From positions 1-27,756 of the forward strand of contig JAFGJF010000128.1 of NCBI GenBank assembly GCA_016929205.1: a stretch of 27,756 nucleotides of DNA, written 5' to 3'. Under the pieces are notes generated by a model that saw only the letters and a list, made by a program, of their open reading frames with translations, was not told the origin of the DNA and ran no database searches. Numbering within the stretch: position 1 is the first letter of the stretch; each line of letters starts with the position of its first letter. The DNA comes from Anaerolineae bacterium. Lineage in GTDB: Bacteria; Chloroflexota; Anaerolineae; JAFGEY01. Shown here one piece after another: positions 1 through 8,351 of this stretch. The position numbers were made by a program, and so were the translations under genes.

Positions 1-1
1 C

Positions 2-1513
2 ACCGGCTACGATCACTTTGACCCCAGCGTCATGAAAGAATATGGCTATGGCCATTTCCCCAACGTGATCACGGCAATGGAAATGGAGCGGCTCAACAAC
101 TCGGCCGGCCCGACCGCCGGCGAATTAATTCGCCCCAGCGACGGCAGGAATCCCGAACGATTGGCGATCATCAACTGCGTGGGCTCCCGCGACAAGCGCT
201 TTAATCCATGGTGTTCCAATTTCTGCTGCATGTATGCGATCAAGAACGCCCTGCTCCTGAAACAAGCGCATCCCGAGATGGACATCACCATCTACTATAT
301 GGACATCCGCACCCCGTCCAAGGGATATGAAGAATTTTACGATCGAGCGCGCGAGATGGGCATCCACTTTGTTCAGGGTCGCCCCGGCCTGATCAGTCAG
401 GATGCGGCGACACACAATCTCTATATTCACTCCGAGGACGTCGCACTGGGACGCGTCATAGAGCGCGAGTTTGATATGGTGATGCTGAACCAGGCGGCCG
501 TGCCCCAGCCCGACGTAGATCGGGTCAGCTCGATCCTCAACATCACGCAAAGCCCCGGGGGCTGGTTTATGGAATATCACCCCAAGCTGCGGCCGATGGA
601 CAGCCCGACCGACGGCGTCTTTTTGGCCGGCGCGTGTCAGGGAGTCAAGGATATTCCCGCCAGTGTTGCCCAGGGATCGGCAGCGGCGGCGCGAGCAGGA
701 CGGGTATTGCACTCGGACGAATGGGAGATCGAACCGATCGTGGCCCAGGTGTGGGACGATCGCTGCATCAGCGCCCAGGGCAAAAAGTGTGGTATCTGCT
801 CCCGCGCGTGTCCGTACGGTGCGATCGAGTACGAGCAGGGCAAAGCGGCCAAGGTCCTCACCGCTAAGTGCCACGGCTGCGGCGGCTGCGTGGCCGAATG
901 CCCGCACAATGCCATCACCCAGATGCACTATACCGACGCCCAGCTTTTGGCCCAAATCCGCGCCCTGCTGGCCGACAAGCCGGAGACCAAGATCCTGGCT
1001 TTTCGCTGCCAGTGGTGCTCCTACGGCGGCGCCGACCTGGCCGGAACCAGTCACTTTGAATACAGCTCAAACGAGCGCGGTCTGCGCGTAATGTGCTCGG
1101 CACGTATGGACACCGATTTCATCTATGAAGCTTACCGCCTCGGCGCGGGTGCAGTGCTCTACTCGGGCTGCCATCCCCAGGACTGTCACTATATCACCGG
1201 GCAGCAAGTTGGTTCGGCTCGCGCGGAGCGCCTGATGAGCATCTTTGACAAGATGGGTATGTCACCGGGCCGTTTCCGCATCGAGTGGATCAGCGCGGCA
1301 GAAGGTGACAAGTATGCGCGCGTGCTGAACGAGATGCAGGCCACGTTGGACGCGATCCCCACAGAAAAACTGATCGCGGAAATCGAGGAGCTACGCCCGA
1401 CAATGGAACGGCGCGCCCGCCGGATGAGCGAGGTACCCGAAGTCGAAGCAGCAATGGCCTATTCGGAGCGGCTCAAGGCGGCGATAAAAGCGGTCGAGAT
1501 TGCAGCAACCTGA
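2..1513 (+). CDS. hdrA: HdrA-MvhD fusion: heterodisulfide reductase subunit A-like flavoprotein, 5' end missing
   Basis: The reading frame is open from the first bases of the window (TGYDHFDPSV precedes the first ATG at 32), so the N-terminus lies outside; 503 residues are visible. HdrA hallmarks are the EYGYG/PNVIT segment, CVGSRD, the CSNFCCMYAIK segment, and GACQGVKDIPASVAQG near the end of the FAD-binding part. Two [4Fe-4S] motifs follow: C-x7-CGICSRACP (about bases 764-814) and CHGCGGCVAECP (about 869-904). From about base 995 an MvhD-type [2Fe-2S] domain is fused on (FRCQWCSYGGADLAG, VMCSAR, GCHPQDCHY), with all expected Cys present. In the family, HdrA carries the bifurcating FAD and MvhD links it to hydrogenase, so this is a one-polypeptide version of that junction. 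It is the first visible gene of a five-gene cytoplasmic hydrogenase operon. Family assignment is firm; the electron partners are inferred. Confidence 0.93.
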   Translation, partial: TGYDHFDPSVMKEYGYGHFPNVITAMEMERLNNSAGPTAGELIRPSDGRNPERLAIINCVGSRDKRFNPWCSNFCCMYAIKNALLLKQAHPEMDITIYYMDIRTPSKGYEEFYDRAREMGIHFVQGRPGLISQDAATHNLYIHSEDVALGRVIEREFDMVMLNQAAVPQPDVDRVSSILNITQSPGGWFMEYHPKLRPMDSPTDGVFLAGACQGVKDIPASVAQGSAAAARAGRVLHSDEWEIEPIVAQVWDDRCISAQGKKCGICSRACPYGAIEYEQGKAAKVLTAKCHGCGGCVAECPHNAITQMHYTDAQLLAQIRALLADKPETKILAFRCQWCSYGGADLAGTSHFEYSSNERGLRVMCSARMDTDFIYEAYRLGAGAVLYSGCHPQDCHYITGQQVGSARAERLMSIFDKMGMSPGRFRIEWISAAEGDKYARVLNEMQATLDAIPTEKLIAEIEELRPTMERRARRMSEVPEVEAAMAYSERLKAAIKAVEIAAT

Positions 1514-1532
1514 ATTCTTGGGAGGAAACAAG

Positions 1533-2510
1533 ATGCATAATGCGAAAGAAACATTCGCCGATCAGGTGCGTGCCATTCCCGGCGGCGAGCATCTGGAAAT
1601 GTGCTACTCGTGTGGAACGTGCGTCAGCAAATGCATGATCCAGCAAAAAATAGAACCCGAATACAATCCGCGTCGTTTGCTGCGCCTGGTCATGAACGGG
1701 CTGCGCGAGGAAGCGTTCAAAAGCTCGACGACGTGGCTCTGCTCGGCGTGCGACCTGTGTTATCCGGCCTGCCCGCAGCAGATTCACATCTCGGGCGTCA
1801 TCGGGGCGATCAAACAACTGGCTGTCGAGGCCGGCTATAGCTCGCCCCTGGAAACAGTATCCGTCGATGAAGAAGCGTGCTCGGGGTGCGGCGTCTGCGT
1901 TATGGTCTGTCCATACGAAGCGCCGTCTTTGGTGGAAAAGGAAATCAACGGAAAGATGGATCGTGTTTCCACCGTCGATAGCAACAAATGTATGGGCTGT
2001 GGCACGTGTGTGGCTGCCTGCCCATTGGGCGCCATATCGCGACCAGGCGTTGCTAACCCCGAAATCGTCGCCCAGATCGACGTGCCCGCCGCAAACGGCG
2101 CGCCCAAACTGATCACCTTTGTCTGCGACTGGTCGCTGCGCGCCGATAGCGATCTGACCATCCTGGAAAGCTATCCCGCCAACGTGCGCGTCATCCATAT
2201 CCCGTGTACGGGACGCATCGACCCCGAAATGGCCATACGAGCGCTGCGCTCCGGCATCGACGGCGTGCTGGTCTGCGGGTGCAAACCGGGCGAGTGTCAT
2301 TACAAGCGCGGTACCGACGTCGCTTTCTGCAAGCTGGGGTTGTTAGGCCGTATGCTCGATCAGATGAACATCGAGAACGGCAATGCATCAAAACGTGTGC
2401 GCTTTATCCAGATCGGCACACAAGACCGCGGGCGGATTCGCGACGAGGTCGATGGTATGCTCGACAACCTGACAGCCCTAAAGGAGGCAAAGTATGACGG
2501 AAAACAATAA
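1533..2510 (+). CDS. HdrC-like / ferredoxin / MvhD-like fusion iron-sulfur protein
   Basis: Starts at ATG 1533 with GGAGG at 1521-1525; the frame is open further upstream but has no better start. The protein has 325 residues. Residues 24-34 (CYSCGTCVSKC) and 70-80 (CSACDLCYPAC) form an HdrC-like pair of [4Fe-4S] sites. Residues 116-126 (CSGCGVCVMVC) and 153-163 (CMGCGTCVAAC) form a 2[4Fe-4S] ferredoxin. Residues about 194-262 are an MvhD-like domain (FVCDW, IPCTGRID, CGCKPGECHY). Where the upstream MvhD domain has CQWC, this one has CDWS (Ser201), so one usual Cys is missing and the cluster may be altered. It probably wires the hydrogenase to HdrA or to an outside acceptor. It lies 19 nt after the HdrA gene and overlaps the hydrogenase small-subunit gene by 17 nt, implying translational coupling. 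The domain order is clear; its exact partner is not known. Confidence 0.9.
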   Translation: MHNAKETFADQVRAIPGGEHLEMCYSCGTCVSKCMIQQKIEPEYNPRRLLRLVMNGLREEAFKSSTTWLCSACDLCYPACPQQIHISGVIGAIKQLAVEAGYSSPLETVSVDEEACSGCGVCVMVCPYEAPSLVEKEINGKMDRVSTVDSNKCMGCGTCVAACPLGAISRPGVANPEIVAQIDVPAANGAPKLITFVCDWSLRADSDLTILESYPANVRVIHIPCTGRIDPEMAIRALRSGIDGVLVCGCKPGECHYKRGTDVAFCKLGLLGRMLDQMNIENGNASKRVRFIQIGTQDRGRIRDEVDGMLDNLTALKEAKYDGKQ

Positions 2511-3468
2511 ACCCAAACTTGGATTCTATTGGGCGGCCAGTTGTGGAGGCTGCGAGATCAGCGTCACCGAATTGGGCGTGCGCCTGATTCAGGTAGGCGA
2601 CCTGGTCGACATCGTCTTTTGGCCCTGTGCGATGGACTTTAAATACGACGATGTGCGGGCCATGGACGACAACGAGATCGACATCTGCTTTTTTAACGGC
2701 GGCATCCGCACCAGTGAGAACGAAGAAATGGCTCACCTGCTGCGCAAGAAATCCAAGATCCTGGTTGCCTTTGGCTCATGTGCCAACGAAGGCTGCATCC
2801 CCGGCCTGGCCAACCTCTTTGACGCCGAATCCATTATGGAACGCGTTTACATCACCGCCCCTTCACTCGACGAGACAGCAGGCACACTGCCGCTGACCGA
2901 GAACGAGGTGCCGGAAGGCAAGATCGAACTGCCGGCATTTTACGATCACCTCAAGACGCTGGCCCAGGTTACCGATGTCGATTACTTTATGCCCGGCTGC
3001 CCGCCCGTCGTCGACCAGATATGGACGGTGTTCCAGGCCGCCTTGAACGGCAACCTGCCACCCAAGGGCAGCATCATTGGCGCGGACGAAAAGACCAACT
3101 GTGACGTTTGCCCGCGCCAAAAGGGACGAAGCGGATTCCGGCTGACCGAGTTCAAGCGCCCCCACGAAGTCGAGTTGGACCCCGATACCTGCTTTTTGGC
3201 ACAAGGTGTGATCTGCTACGGCCCGGTCACGCGCGCCGGATGCGGCCAGCCATGCCTCAACGGCAATATGCCCTGCCGAGGCTGCTACGGCCCGCCCGAC
3301 GGCGTGGTCGATCAGGGCGCCAAGCTGATCAGCGCCATCGCCGCATTGGTGGATACCAGCGACCCCGAGAACCTGCAAAAGCTGATGGACTCGATGGTGG
3401 ATGTGGTCGGCACCTGCTATCGTTTTGGCCTGGCCAATTCGGTCCTAAACGAACTCAAGTACCGATAG
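2494..3468 (+). CDS. mvhG: Group 3 [NiFe]-hydrogenase small subunit (MvhG/VhuG-like)
   Basis: A 324-residue cytoplasmic small subunit with no Tat signal. Proximal-cluster ligands are visible as C17-G-G-C20, C96 (GSC) and C169 (PGCPP). C-terminal Cys for the medial and distal clusters are at 203, 206, 233, 241, 250, 254, 261 and 264. The absence of a twin-arginine leader and the HdrA/MvhD neighbours place it with the F420-non-reducing, Hdr-linked hydrogenases (group 3c) rather than with uptake hydrogenases. It carries electrons from the Ni-Fe site to the MvhD modules encoded upstream. Start ATG 2494 has AAAGGAGG upstream and lies inside the end of the preceding gene. The large-subunit gene follows after 20 nt. 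Family is secure; the 3c subgroup is inferred from context. Confidence 0.94.
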   Translation: MTENNKPKLGFYWAASCGGCEISVTELGVRLIQVGDLVDIVFWPCAMDFKYDDVRAMDDNEIDICFFNGGIRTSENEEMAHLLRKKSKILVAFGSCANEGCIPGLANLFDAESIMERVYITAPSLDETAGTLPLTENEVPEGKIELPAFYDHLKTLAQVTDVDYFMPGCPPVVDQIWTVFQAALNGNLPPKGSIIGADEKTNCDVCPRQKGRSGFRLTEFKRPHEVELDPDTCFLAQGVICYGPVTRAGCGQPCLNGNMPCRGCYGPPDGVVDQGAKLISAIAALVDTSDPENLQKLMDSMVDVVGTCYRFGLANSVLNELKYR

Positions 3469-3488
3469 GTGTGGATGAGGACAAGACA

Positions 3489-4955
3489 ATGAAAACCAAG
3501 ATAAGTATCGATCCAATCACACGACTAGAGGGACATGGCCGAATCGATTTGTTCCTGAACGAGGACGGAAGCCTGGCCAACGCTTACCTGGTTGTCCCCG
3601 AACTGCGTGGGTTTGAGAAATTCAGTGAAGGACGTCCCGTCGAAGAAATGCCGCGCATCACGCAGCGCATCTGCGGCGTGTGCCCGATGGCCCACCACAT
3701 GGCGGCAGCCAAGGCCGGCGACGCCGTGTACCACGTCGATATTCCTTCAGCAGCGAAAAAGATCCGCGAGCTGGCCTACTCGGCCTTTTTTGTCGCCGAC
3801 CACGCCACGCACTTTTACGTGCTCGGCGGCCCGGACTTTGTCGTCGGCCCCGACGCCCCCAAGGCAGAACGCAACATCCTGGGTGTGGTTAGAAAAGTGG
3901 GGCTCGAACTCGGCGCAAAAGTGATGGACGCCATCCTTGCCAACCACAAAGTCTCTGCGATCATTGGCGGGCGCTATATTCACCCGGTCAGCGCGCTGGT
4001 GGGCGGCGTGAGCAAGCGGATCACAGAAGAGGAACGGGACCAGATCGTCGAGATTGCCAAGCAGTCTGTCGAGTTTGCCAAGCTGTCGCTTCAAGTTTTG
4101 AATGACGTCGTCCTGAAAAACAAGGCCTACGTCGATCTGATTCTAAGCGACATGTTTGCTCACCAGACCTACTATATGGGCCTCGTCGACGAGAACAACT
4201 GTGTCAATTTTTACGATGGCAAGGTGCGCGTGACCGGCCCGGACGGCAAGGAACTGGTCAAGTACGCGCCGGACGAATACTTGAACGTGGTTGCTGAACA
4301 CGTCGAGCCGTGGTCGTACCTCAAATTCCCCTATCTCAAGCCGGTAGGCTGGAAAGGCTTTACGGATGGCGTTGACAGTGGCATCTATCGCGCTTCACCG
4401 CTCAGCCGGCTGAACGCGGCAGACGGCATGGCGACGCCGCTGGCCCAGGCCGAATACGAGAGGTTTTACGACACCCTGGGCGGCAAGCCCGTGCACGCGA
4501 CGCTGGCCACGCACTGGGCGCGGCTGATCGAAGTGCTCTATGCCGCCGAACGCGAACTCGAACTGGCTACCGATCCTGAAATCACCAGCCCGGACATTCG
4601 CGTTATCCCCACCGAAACGCCAACCGAGGGCATCGCCATCGTCGAAGCGCCGCGCGGCACGTTGACCCACCATTACATCACCGACGAGCGCGGCATACTC
4701 ACCAAGGTCAATCTCATCGTCGGCACCACCAACAACAATGCAGCGATCAGCATGTCGATCAAAAAAGCATCACAGGGATTGGTGCAGCCGGGCAAGCCGG
4801 TGACGGATGGCATTTTGAATATGATCGAAATGGCTTTCCGTGCCTACGATCCCTGCCTGGGATGTGCCACTCACGCCATGCCCGGCGAAACGCCGCTGTG
4901 GGTCAAGGTGTATAACCACGAGAACGAACTGGTACAAGAGATTCGCAGGGACTAG
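3489..4955 (+). CDS. mvhA: Group 3 [NiFe]-hydrogenase large subunit (MvhA/VhuA-like)
   Basis: A 488-residue catalytic subunit starting at ATG 3489. The frame is open far upstream, but that part overlaps the small-subunit gene and is not coding. Ni-Fe ligands are C62 and C65 in [11 protein letters not shown], and C456 and C459 in DPCLGCATH near the C-terminus. The N-terminal [12 protein letters not shown] is the usual large-subunit opening. After His462 there are 26 further residues, as expected for a precursor whose tail is removed by a maturation endopeptidase; no such protease, nor hyp genes, is in the window. It splits H2 reversibly and passes electrons to the small subunit. A weak GAGG ribosome site lies 9 nt before the start. 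Confident call. Confidence 0.95.
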   Translation: MKTKISIDPITRLEGHGRIDLFLNEDGSLANAYLVVPELRGFEKFSEGRPVEEMPRITQRICGVCPMAHHMAAAKAGDAVYHVDIPSAAKKIRELAYSAFFVADHATHFYVLGGPDFVVGPDAPKAERNILGVVRKVGLELGAKVMDAILANHKVSAIIGGRYIHPVSALVGGVSKRITEEERDQIVEIAKQSVEFAKLSLQVLNDVVLKNKAYVDLILSDMFAHQTYYMGLVDENNCVNFYDGKVRVTGPDGKELVKYAPDEYLNVVAEHVEPWSYLKFPYLKPVGWKGFTDGVDSGIYRASPLSRLNAADGMATPLAQAEYERFYDTLGGKPVHATLATHWARLIEVLYAAERELELATDPEITSPDIRVIPTETPTEGIAIVEAPRGTLTHHYITDERGILTKVNLIVGTTNNNAAISMSIKKASQGLVQPGKPVTDGILNMIEMAFRAYDPCLGCATHAMPGETPLWVKVYNHENELVQEIRRD

Positions 4956-4964
4956 GAGACAGCA

Positions 4965-5939
4965 ATGAGCAAACGAGGAATGACCGAAAAAACGGTCACC
5001 GGCACCGCCATCACCCTTGAACGGACGATGGTGACGCGGCACTATCATATGACCTGGGACCTGGAGCGCTGCGTCGGCTGCCAGATCGGCCCGCTGGTGT
5101 GCCCCAAAGAGGCCGTCATTCACGTCGAAGGTGAGATCGTCGACGGGCGATTGACTAAAAAACCGTCGGTGGACATTGATCCCGAAACGTGTGTGCTCTG
5201 TGGCATGTGCGAAGTGATGTGTCCCAAGAACGCCATTACCCTGACCATCAACGGTGAGCGCGAGAACCCGGTGCTGACCCACGAGGCCTTCCCCAAGCTG
5301 GTCGAATCCACCGTGTTTGACCCGGAGGCATTCGACTGGGATCGCAAAGACTTTGTGATCATGAACTGCCCCACCAACGTCATCACCTATAACCGCCACA
5401 GCAAGCAGATCGAGATCGACCAGGAACACTGCATCCGCTGCCGGCAGTGCGAGGTGGCCAGCGATGGTGCATTCACGGTCGTACAGCCCTGGATCGGCAG
5501 GGTCGAACTGCGGCGTGAAAAATGCGTCGAAGGCTGTTTGGCCTGTGCTGACATTTGTCCCACCCGCGCCCTGCACATCGACGAGGAGACAAATGAGCTG
5601 GTTTTGGCCGACTATTACTGCATCAAATGCGGCGCTTGTATGCAGGTCTGCCCGATCAAACCTCAAGTCGAGGAATATGAAAGCAGCTTTGAATCGCAGG
5701 GTGTGACCAAGAGCCTCACCCGGCAGCGCATCACCAACACCGATGACCTGCCGATCTGGGTCGAGCGGTGGCGCATCCGGCACGAGGCGGTCGACAGTGC
5801 AGCGTGGCTCGAAGCGTTATCCAAGATGGCCGACGACAAGGCCGAATCGGTCGAGATCGACCGCAAGCGCGCCCTCCGGCGGAAGGACCTGCTCAAGGTG
5901 CTGGCCGGGGCCAAGCTGTTTTTAGGGGACGAAGACTAG
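4965..5939 (+). CDS. Polyferredoxin-like multi [4Fe-4S] protein of the hydrogenase operon
   Basis: A 324-residue protein with five Cys-rich sites. Site 1: C36-x2-C39-x6-C46, which lacks the usual third Cys (Gly42 sits there). Site 2: C76, C79, C82, C86, standard. Site 3: C156, C159, C162, with Ser166 where a fourth Cys would be; C135 (NCP) may supply the fourth ligand. Site 4: C187-x3-C191-x2-C194-x3-C198. Site 5: C219, C222, C225, C229. The last 90 residues are charged and cluster-free. It resembles MvhB-type polyferredoxins or an electron-delivery subunit that could exchange electrons with free ferredoxin. An AGGAG site overlaps the stop of the large-subunit gene (9 nt gap), so it is the last hydrogenase gene of the operon. 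Role in electron transfer is likely; the acceptor is unknown. Confidence 0.85.
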   Translation: MSKRGMTEKTVTGTAITLERTMVTRHYHMTWDLERCVGCQIGPLVCPKEAVIHVEGEIVDGRLTKKPSVDIDPETCVLCGMCEVMCPKNAITLTINGERENPVLTHEAFPKLVESTVFDPEAFDWDRKDFVIMNCPTNVITYNRHSKQIEIDQEHCIRCRQCEVASDGAFTVVQPWIGRVELRREKCVEGCLACADICPTRALHIDEETNELVLADYYCIKCGACMQVCPIKPQVEEYESSFESQGVTKSLTRQRITNTDDLPIWVERWRIRHEAVDSAAWLEALSKMADDKAESVEIDRKRALRRKDLLKVLAGAKLFLGDED

Positions 5940-6182
5940 ATGACACAAGACTGGCAGGATTATATCCACTCCGATCCGAAAGTGTTGTCTGGAAAACCAG
6001 TCGTCAAAGGAACGCGGTTGGCAGTGGATTTCATTCTAGGTCTATATGCGGCTGGATGGACAGAACAACGGGTTCTGGAAAGCTGTCCGACGCTGACCAA
6101 TGAAGCATTGCGCGCAGTCTTCGCATTCTCAGCTGAATGCATGCGCGAAGAGGCGTTGTATTCGATATCGCGAGCTGCTTGA
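5940..6182 (+). CDS. DUF433 family protein (VapB45-like antitoxin)
   Basis: An 80-residue protein of the DUF433 family, recognised by the segment SDPKVLSGKPVVKGTRLAVD and the helical GWTEQRVLESCPTLT part. Such proteins are usually antitoxins or DNA-binding partners of DUF5615 PIN-like toxins. The start codon directly follows the stop of the polyferredoxin gene (no gap) and uses an AGGGGA site inside that gene. The stop TGA overlaps the ATG of the next frame (TGATG), the usual antitoxin-toxin coupling. The toxin frame is cut short, so the pair is probably a relic. Family call is good; antitoxin function is by family analogy. Confidence 0.82.
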   Translation: MTQDWQDYIHSDPKVLSGKPVVKGTRLAVDFILGLYAAGWTEQRVLESCPTLTNEALRAVFAFSAECMREEALYSISRAA

Positions 6183-6262
6183 TGGCATTCCTTGCTGACG
6201 AAAACTGGCCGCTGCCAAGTATCGAACGTCTACGTATCGAAGGATATAAAGAATCACTGTAA
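6182..6262 (+). pseudogene. Truncated DUF5615-like (PIN-like) toxin remnant
   Basis: A 26-codon frame beginning at the ATG that overlaps the DUF433 stop. It opens MAFLADENWPLPSIERLR, which matches the N-terminus of DUF5615 toxins: a hydrophobic strand then an acidic LADEN motif. It meets a TAA after KESL. Family members are about 110-120 residues, so some 75-80% is missing. No convincing continuation was found in the other frames of the following 100 bases, so a deletion is more likely than a single frameshift. The DUF433 antitoxin-like gene upstream remains intact. Confidence 0.65.
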
Positions 6263-6306
6263 TTGACCGGAGACAAGTTCGTCAACGTCCTTTACCCTAA
6301 AAGAAA

Positions 6307-6338
6307 GTTTGCAGATTGTCTGGACACAATCTGCAAAC
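6307..6338. repeat. Perfect 13-bp inverted repeat upstream of the fucosidase gene
   Basis: Arms GTTTGCAGATTGT (6307-6319) and ACAATCTGCAAAC (6326-6338) are exact reverse complements around a 6-nt spacer. On the plus strand CTTTTGAC follows; on the minus strand TTTCTTTT follows. It lies 34 nt before the fucosidase ATG. It could be a terminator for the hydrogenase/DUF433 unit, or an operator for the fucosidase gene. The T-tract on the plus strand is poor, so the choice is open. Confidence 0.6.
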
Positions 6339-6372
6339 CTTTTGACTTGTAACTGACTTGAGGAGGATAGCT

Positions 6373-7647
6373 ATGAACAACGACACGGATCTCGAACAAA
6401 CCACTAAAGCCTATCTCGAAAGGACCGCTGCCACCCGACCCGGGCGCATCAAGTGGTGGCAAGAAGCACGTTTTGGTATGTTTATCCACTGGGGGTTGTA
6501 CGCCCAATTGGGCCGCCACGAGTGGGTGATGAACCGCGAGCGCATCCCGCTCGCCGAGTACGAAAAGCTGGCCGATACCTGGAAACCCAAGGAGCGCCCC
6601 GCGCGCGAATGGGCACGCCTGGCCCAAAAAGCGGGCATGAAATATATGGTGATGACCACCAAACATCACGAGGGGTTCTGCCTGTGGGATACAGCACAGA
6701 CCGATTATAACGCCGTCAAATGCGGCCCAGGGCGCGACCTGGTGCGCGAATACGTGGACGCCTGCCGCGAGTTCGGCCTGAAAATCGGCTTTTACCACTC
6801 GTTGATGGACTGGCACCACCCCGATGGCGCGCTGTGCGCCACCGACGAGGATGCCCGCCGCCGCTTTCTCGACTTTACACAAGGCTGCGTGCGCGAATTG
6901 TGCAGCAATTACGGCCAGATCGACATCTTTTGGCACGACGTCTCCTGGCCCTTGCCGACGCCCGAAGCGTGGGAAAGCGTCAAGATGAACGGCATGATCC
7001 GAGACCTCCAGCCGCACATTCTGATCAACAACCGCTCCAAGCTGCCGGAAGATTTTGGCACACCCGAAGAACACGTCACCGCCGCCGAGCAAGGGCGGGC
7101 CTGGGAAGCGTGCATGACCTTTAACGGTTCGTGGGGCTATATGCCCATCTCGCCCGACTGGCGGTCTGTCCGCGAGGTGATCGGCATGCTGCGTACCGCG
7201 GCAGCGGGACAAGGCAACCTGCTGCTCAACATCGGGCCGGCGCCGGATGGATCGGTGCCAGCAGAGGCCAGCGAACGGCTGGACGCGGTGGGCAAGTGGG
7301 TGGCCCAAAATGGCGAGGCCATGTACGGTCAGGTCGACCGCGCCGACCGGGAACGAATGGATTGGATGCCCACCGGGCAGTGGACGATCAAGGGCAACAC
7401 GGCCTATTTCTGGTGCACGCGTTGGCCGGGCAGCGAATTGGCGATCGGTGGATTGCAGGTCGGCGTGAACAGGGCCTCCATCCTGGCTACGGGCCAAACC
7501 GTCGAGTTGGAACAGACACAAAACCGGCTGGTCCTAAAAGGCCTGCCGCCAGAGAATCCCGATCGCATTGCCGGGGTAACGGTGATCAAGCTGGAATGCG
7601 ATGGGCCGCCCGAACAAAAGCTCGGCGCGGGATGCGTACTGCTGTAA
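6373..7647 (+). CDS. GH29 alpha-L-fucosidase
   Basis: A 424-residue GH29 enzyme that would release L-fucose from fucosylated glycans. The N-terminal barrel start FGMFIHWGLYAQLG holds the conserved His39. KHHEGFCLWDT (His98-His99) and WHHPD are typical substrate-site elements. The predicted nucleophile is Asp189 in IDIFWHDVSW. WEACMTFNGSWGY and GNLLLNIGPAPDG are further GH29 signatures. The last 90 residues form a short C-terminal beta domain. No signal peptide is visible, so it should act in the cytoplasm on imported oligosaccharides. Start ATG 6373 has AGGAGG at 6361-6366; the upstream TTG at 6358 overlaps that site and is rejected. It is monocistronic here, ending convergently with the 7735 gene, and lies apart from the other glycosidases at 20422 onward. 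Family confidence is high; acid/base residue not assigned. Confidence 0.93.
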   Translation: MNNDTDLEQTTKAYLERTAATRPGRIKWWQEARFGMFIHWGLYAQLGRHEWVMNRERIPLAEYEKLADTWKPKERPAREWARLAQKAGMKYMVMTTKHHEGFCLWDTAQTDYNAVKCGPGRDLVREYVDACREFGLKIGFYHSLMDWHHPDGALCATDEDARRRFLDFTQGCVRELCSNYGQIDIFWHDVSWPLPTPEAWESVKMNGMIRDLQPHILINNRSKLPEDFGTPEEHVTAAEQGRAWEACMTFNGSWGYMPISPDWRSVREVIGMLRTAAAGQGNLLLNIGPAPDGSVPAEASERLDAVGKWVAQNGEAMYGQVDRADRERMDWMPTGQWTIKGNTAYFWCTRWPGSELAIGGLQVGVNRASILATGQTVELEQTQNRLVLKGLPPENPDRIAGVTVIKLECDGPPEQKLGAGCVLL

Positions 7648-7687
7648 GCCAGTTCGACAAAACAAACCACATCCTGAAATGAAACAA

Positions 7688-7715
7688 GGCCCTTGAGGGT
7701 GAGTCCTCAAGGGCC
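7688..7715. terminator. Terminator between convergent genes
   Basis: A 10-bp perfect stem GGCCCTTGAG (7688-7697)/CTCAAGGGCC (7706-7715) lies between the stops of the fucosidase gene (7647) and the minus-strand gene (7735). On the minus strand it is followed by TTGTTTCATTTC, a fair U-tract; on the plus strand the tail (AATTGGGTT) is weaker. Its position suits a shared terminator, best for the minus strand. Confidence 0.75.
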
Positions 7716-7734
7716 AATTGGGTTAACGCGTTCT

Positions 7735-8334
7735 TTAATCGACCTTGTGCGTGCGAGGGCTGTGGGGCTTGGTTTCCACCCCTTCGCCGCTCCCCTCCCA
7801 CTCGATCTTGCTCGAATCGGTCACGGGCATGCCCATCATGGCCAAAATGTCCGCAAATTCAAACGTCGCATACATGTATTCGAACGTATCGTGGAAAACA
7901 TCATACTCGGACAGCGGAAATCCCTGACCATAGATCGTAAATTGCTGCCGGTCGTTGTACAGCAAACGCATCCTGCGCTTGCACGTCTCACCGTCCAAGG
8001 TAAAGGTCAGCAATATCTCAAACCCGATCGCGTATCCCTTGGCAATCTCTTTTTCCATCAGGATCTCACAGTCGGGCAGCGTCTTCAGCCCTTCCAAAAC
8101 GCCCTCGCGAAGTGCGGGCAAATCCTCTTCACTGACGGCGCTGTCCAGCTCGGCACTCAGATCCTGGACCGAGATATAAAAGCCCGTTCGTGGATCTTGT
8201 TCCGGGGAATAGACAAACCCGTACTGATCCTGCATATCATACCTGTACCAATTCAAAGGCCGCCAAAATGAATAATTCCAATCTACATCGCGGTGAATCT
8301 TTAATCCCCGCAGAATTCTCCTCGGATCGCTCAA
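7735..8334 (-). CDS. Uncharacterised protein, possible PsbP/Mog1-like fold
   Basis: A 199-residue soluble protein with no signal peptide or membrane segment. The N-terminal part (WNYSFWRPLNWYRYDM, then YSPEQDPRTGFYISVQDL) and the later TLDGETCKRRMRLLYNDRQQFTIYGQG recall small PsbP/DUF1795-type alpha-beta domains, often linked to stress or envelope roles, but the match is by pattern only. The start is a TTG at 8334: GGAGGG lies just upstream, and no in-frame ATG occurs before the conserved-looking region. It follows the S1-repeat gene by 17 nt and is likely cotranscribed with it. The last 30 residues are polar and low-complexity. Function unknown. Confidence 0.7.
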   Translation of the reverse strand: MSDPRRILRGLKIHRDVDWNYSFWRPLNWYRYDMQDQYGFVYSPEQDPRTGFYISVQDLSAELDSAVSEEDLPALREGVLEGLKTLPDCEILMEKEIAKGYAIGFEILLTFTLDGETCKRRMRLLYNDRQQFTIYGQGFPLSEYDVFHDTFEYMYATFEFADILAMMGMPVTDSSKIEWEGSGEGVETKPHSPRTHKVD

Positions 8335-8351
8335 GTTCCCTCCTATATGCT

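Noticed and set aside
3108..3488. A 127-codon N-terminal extension of the hydrogenase large subunit
   Set aside because: It overlaps the small-subunit gene out of frame; large subunits begin at the [12 protein letters not shown] region found right after ATG 3489.
4770..5783. A 337-codon minus-strand open frame opposite the polyferredoxin and hydrogenase large-subunit genes
   Set aside because: Shadow of Cys-rich plus-strand coding; no domain seen.
6292..7521. A 409-codon minus-strand open frame opposite the fucosidase gene
   Set aside because: Shadow frame of a clear GH29 gene; no domain or start signal.
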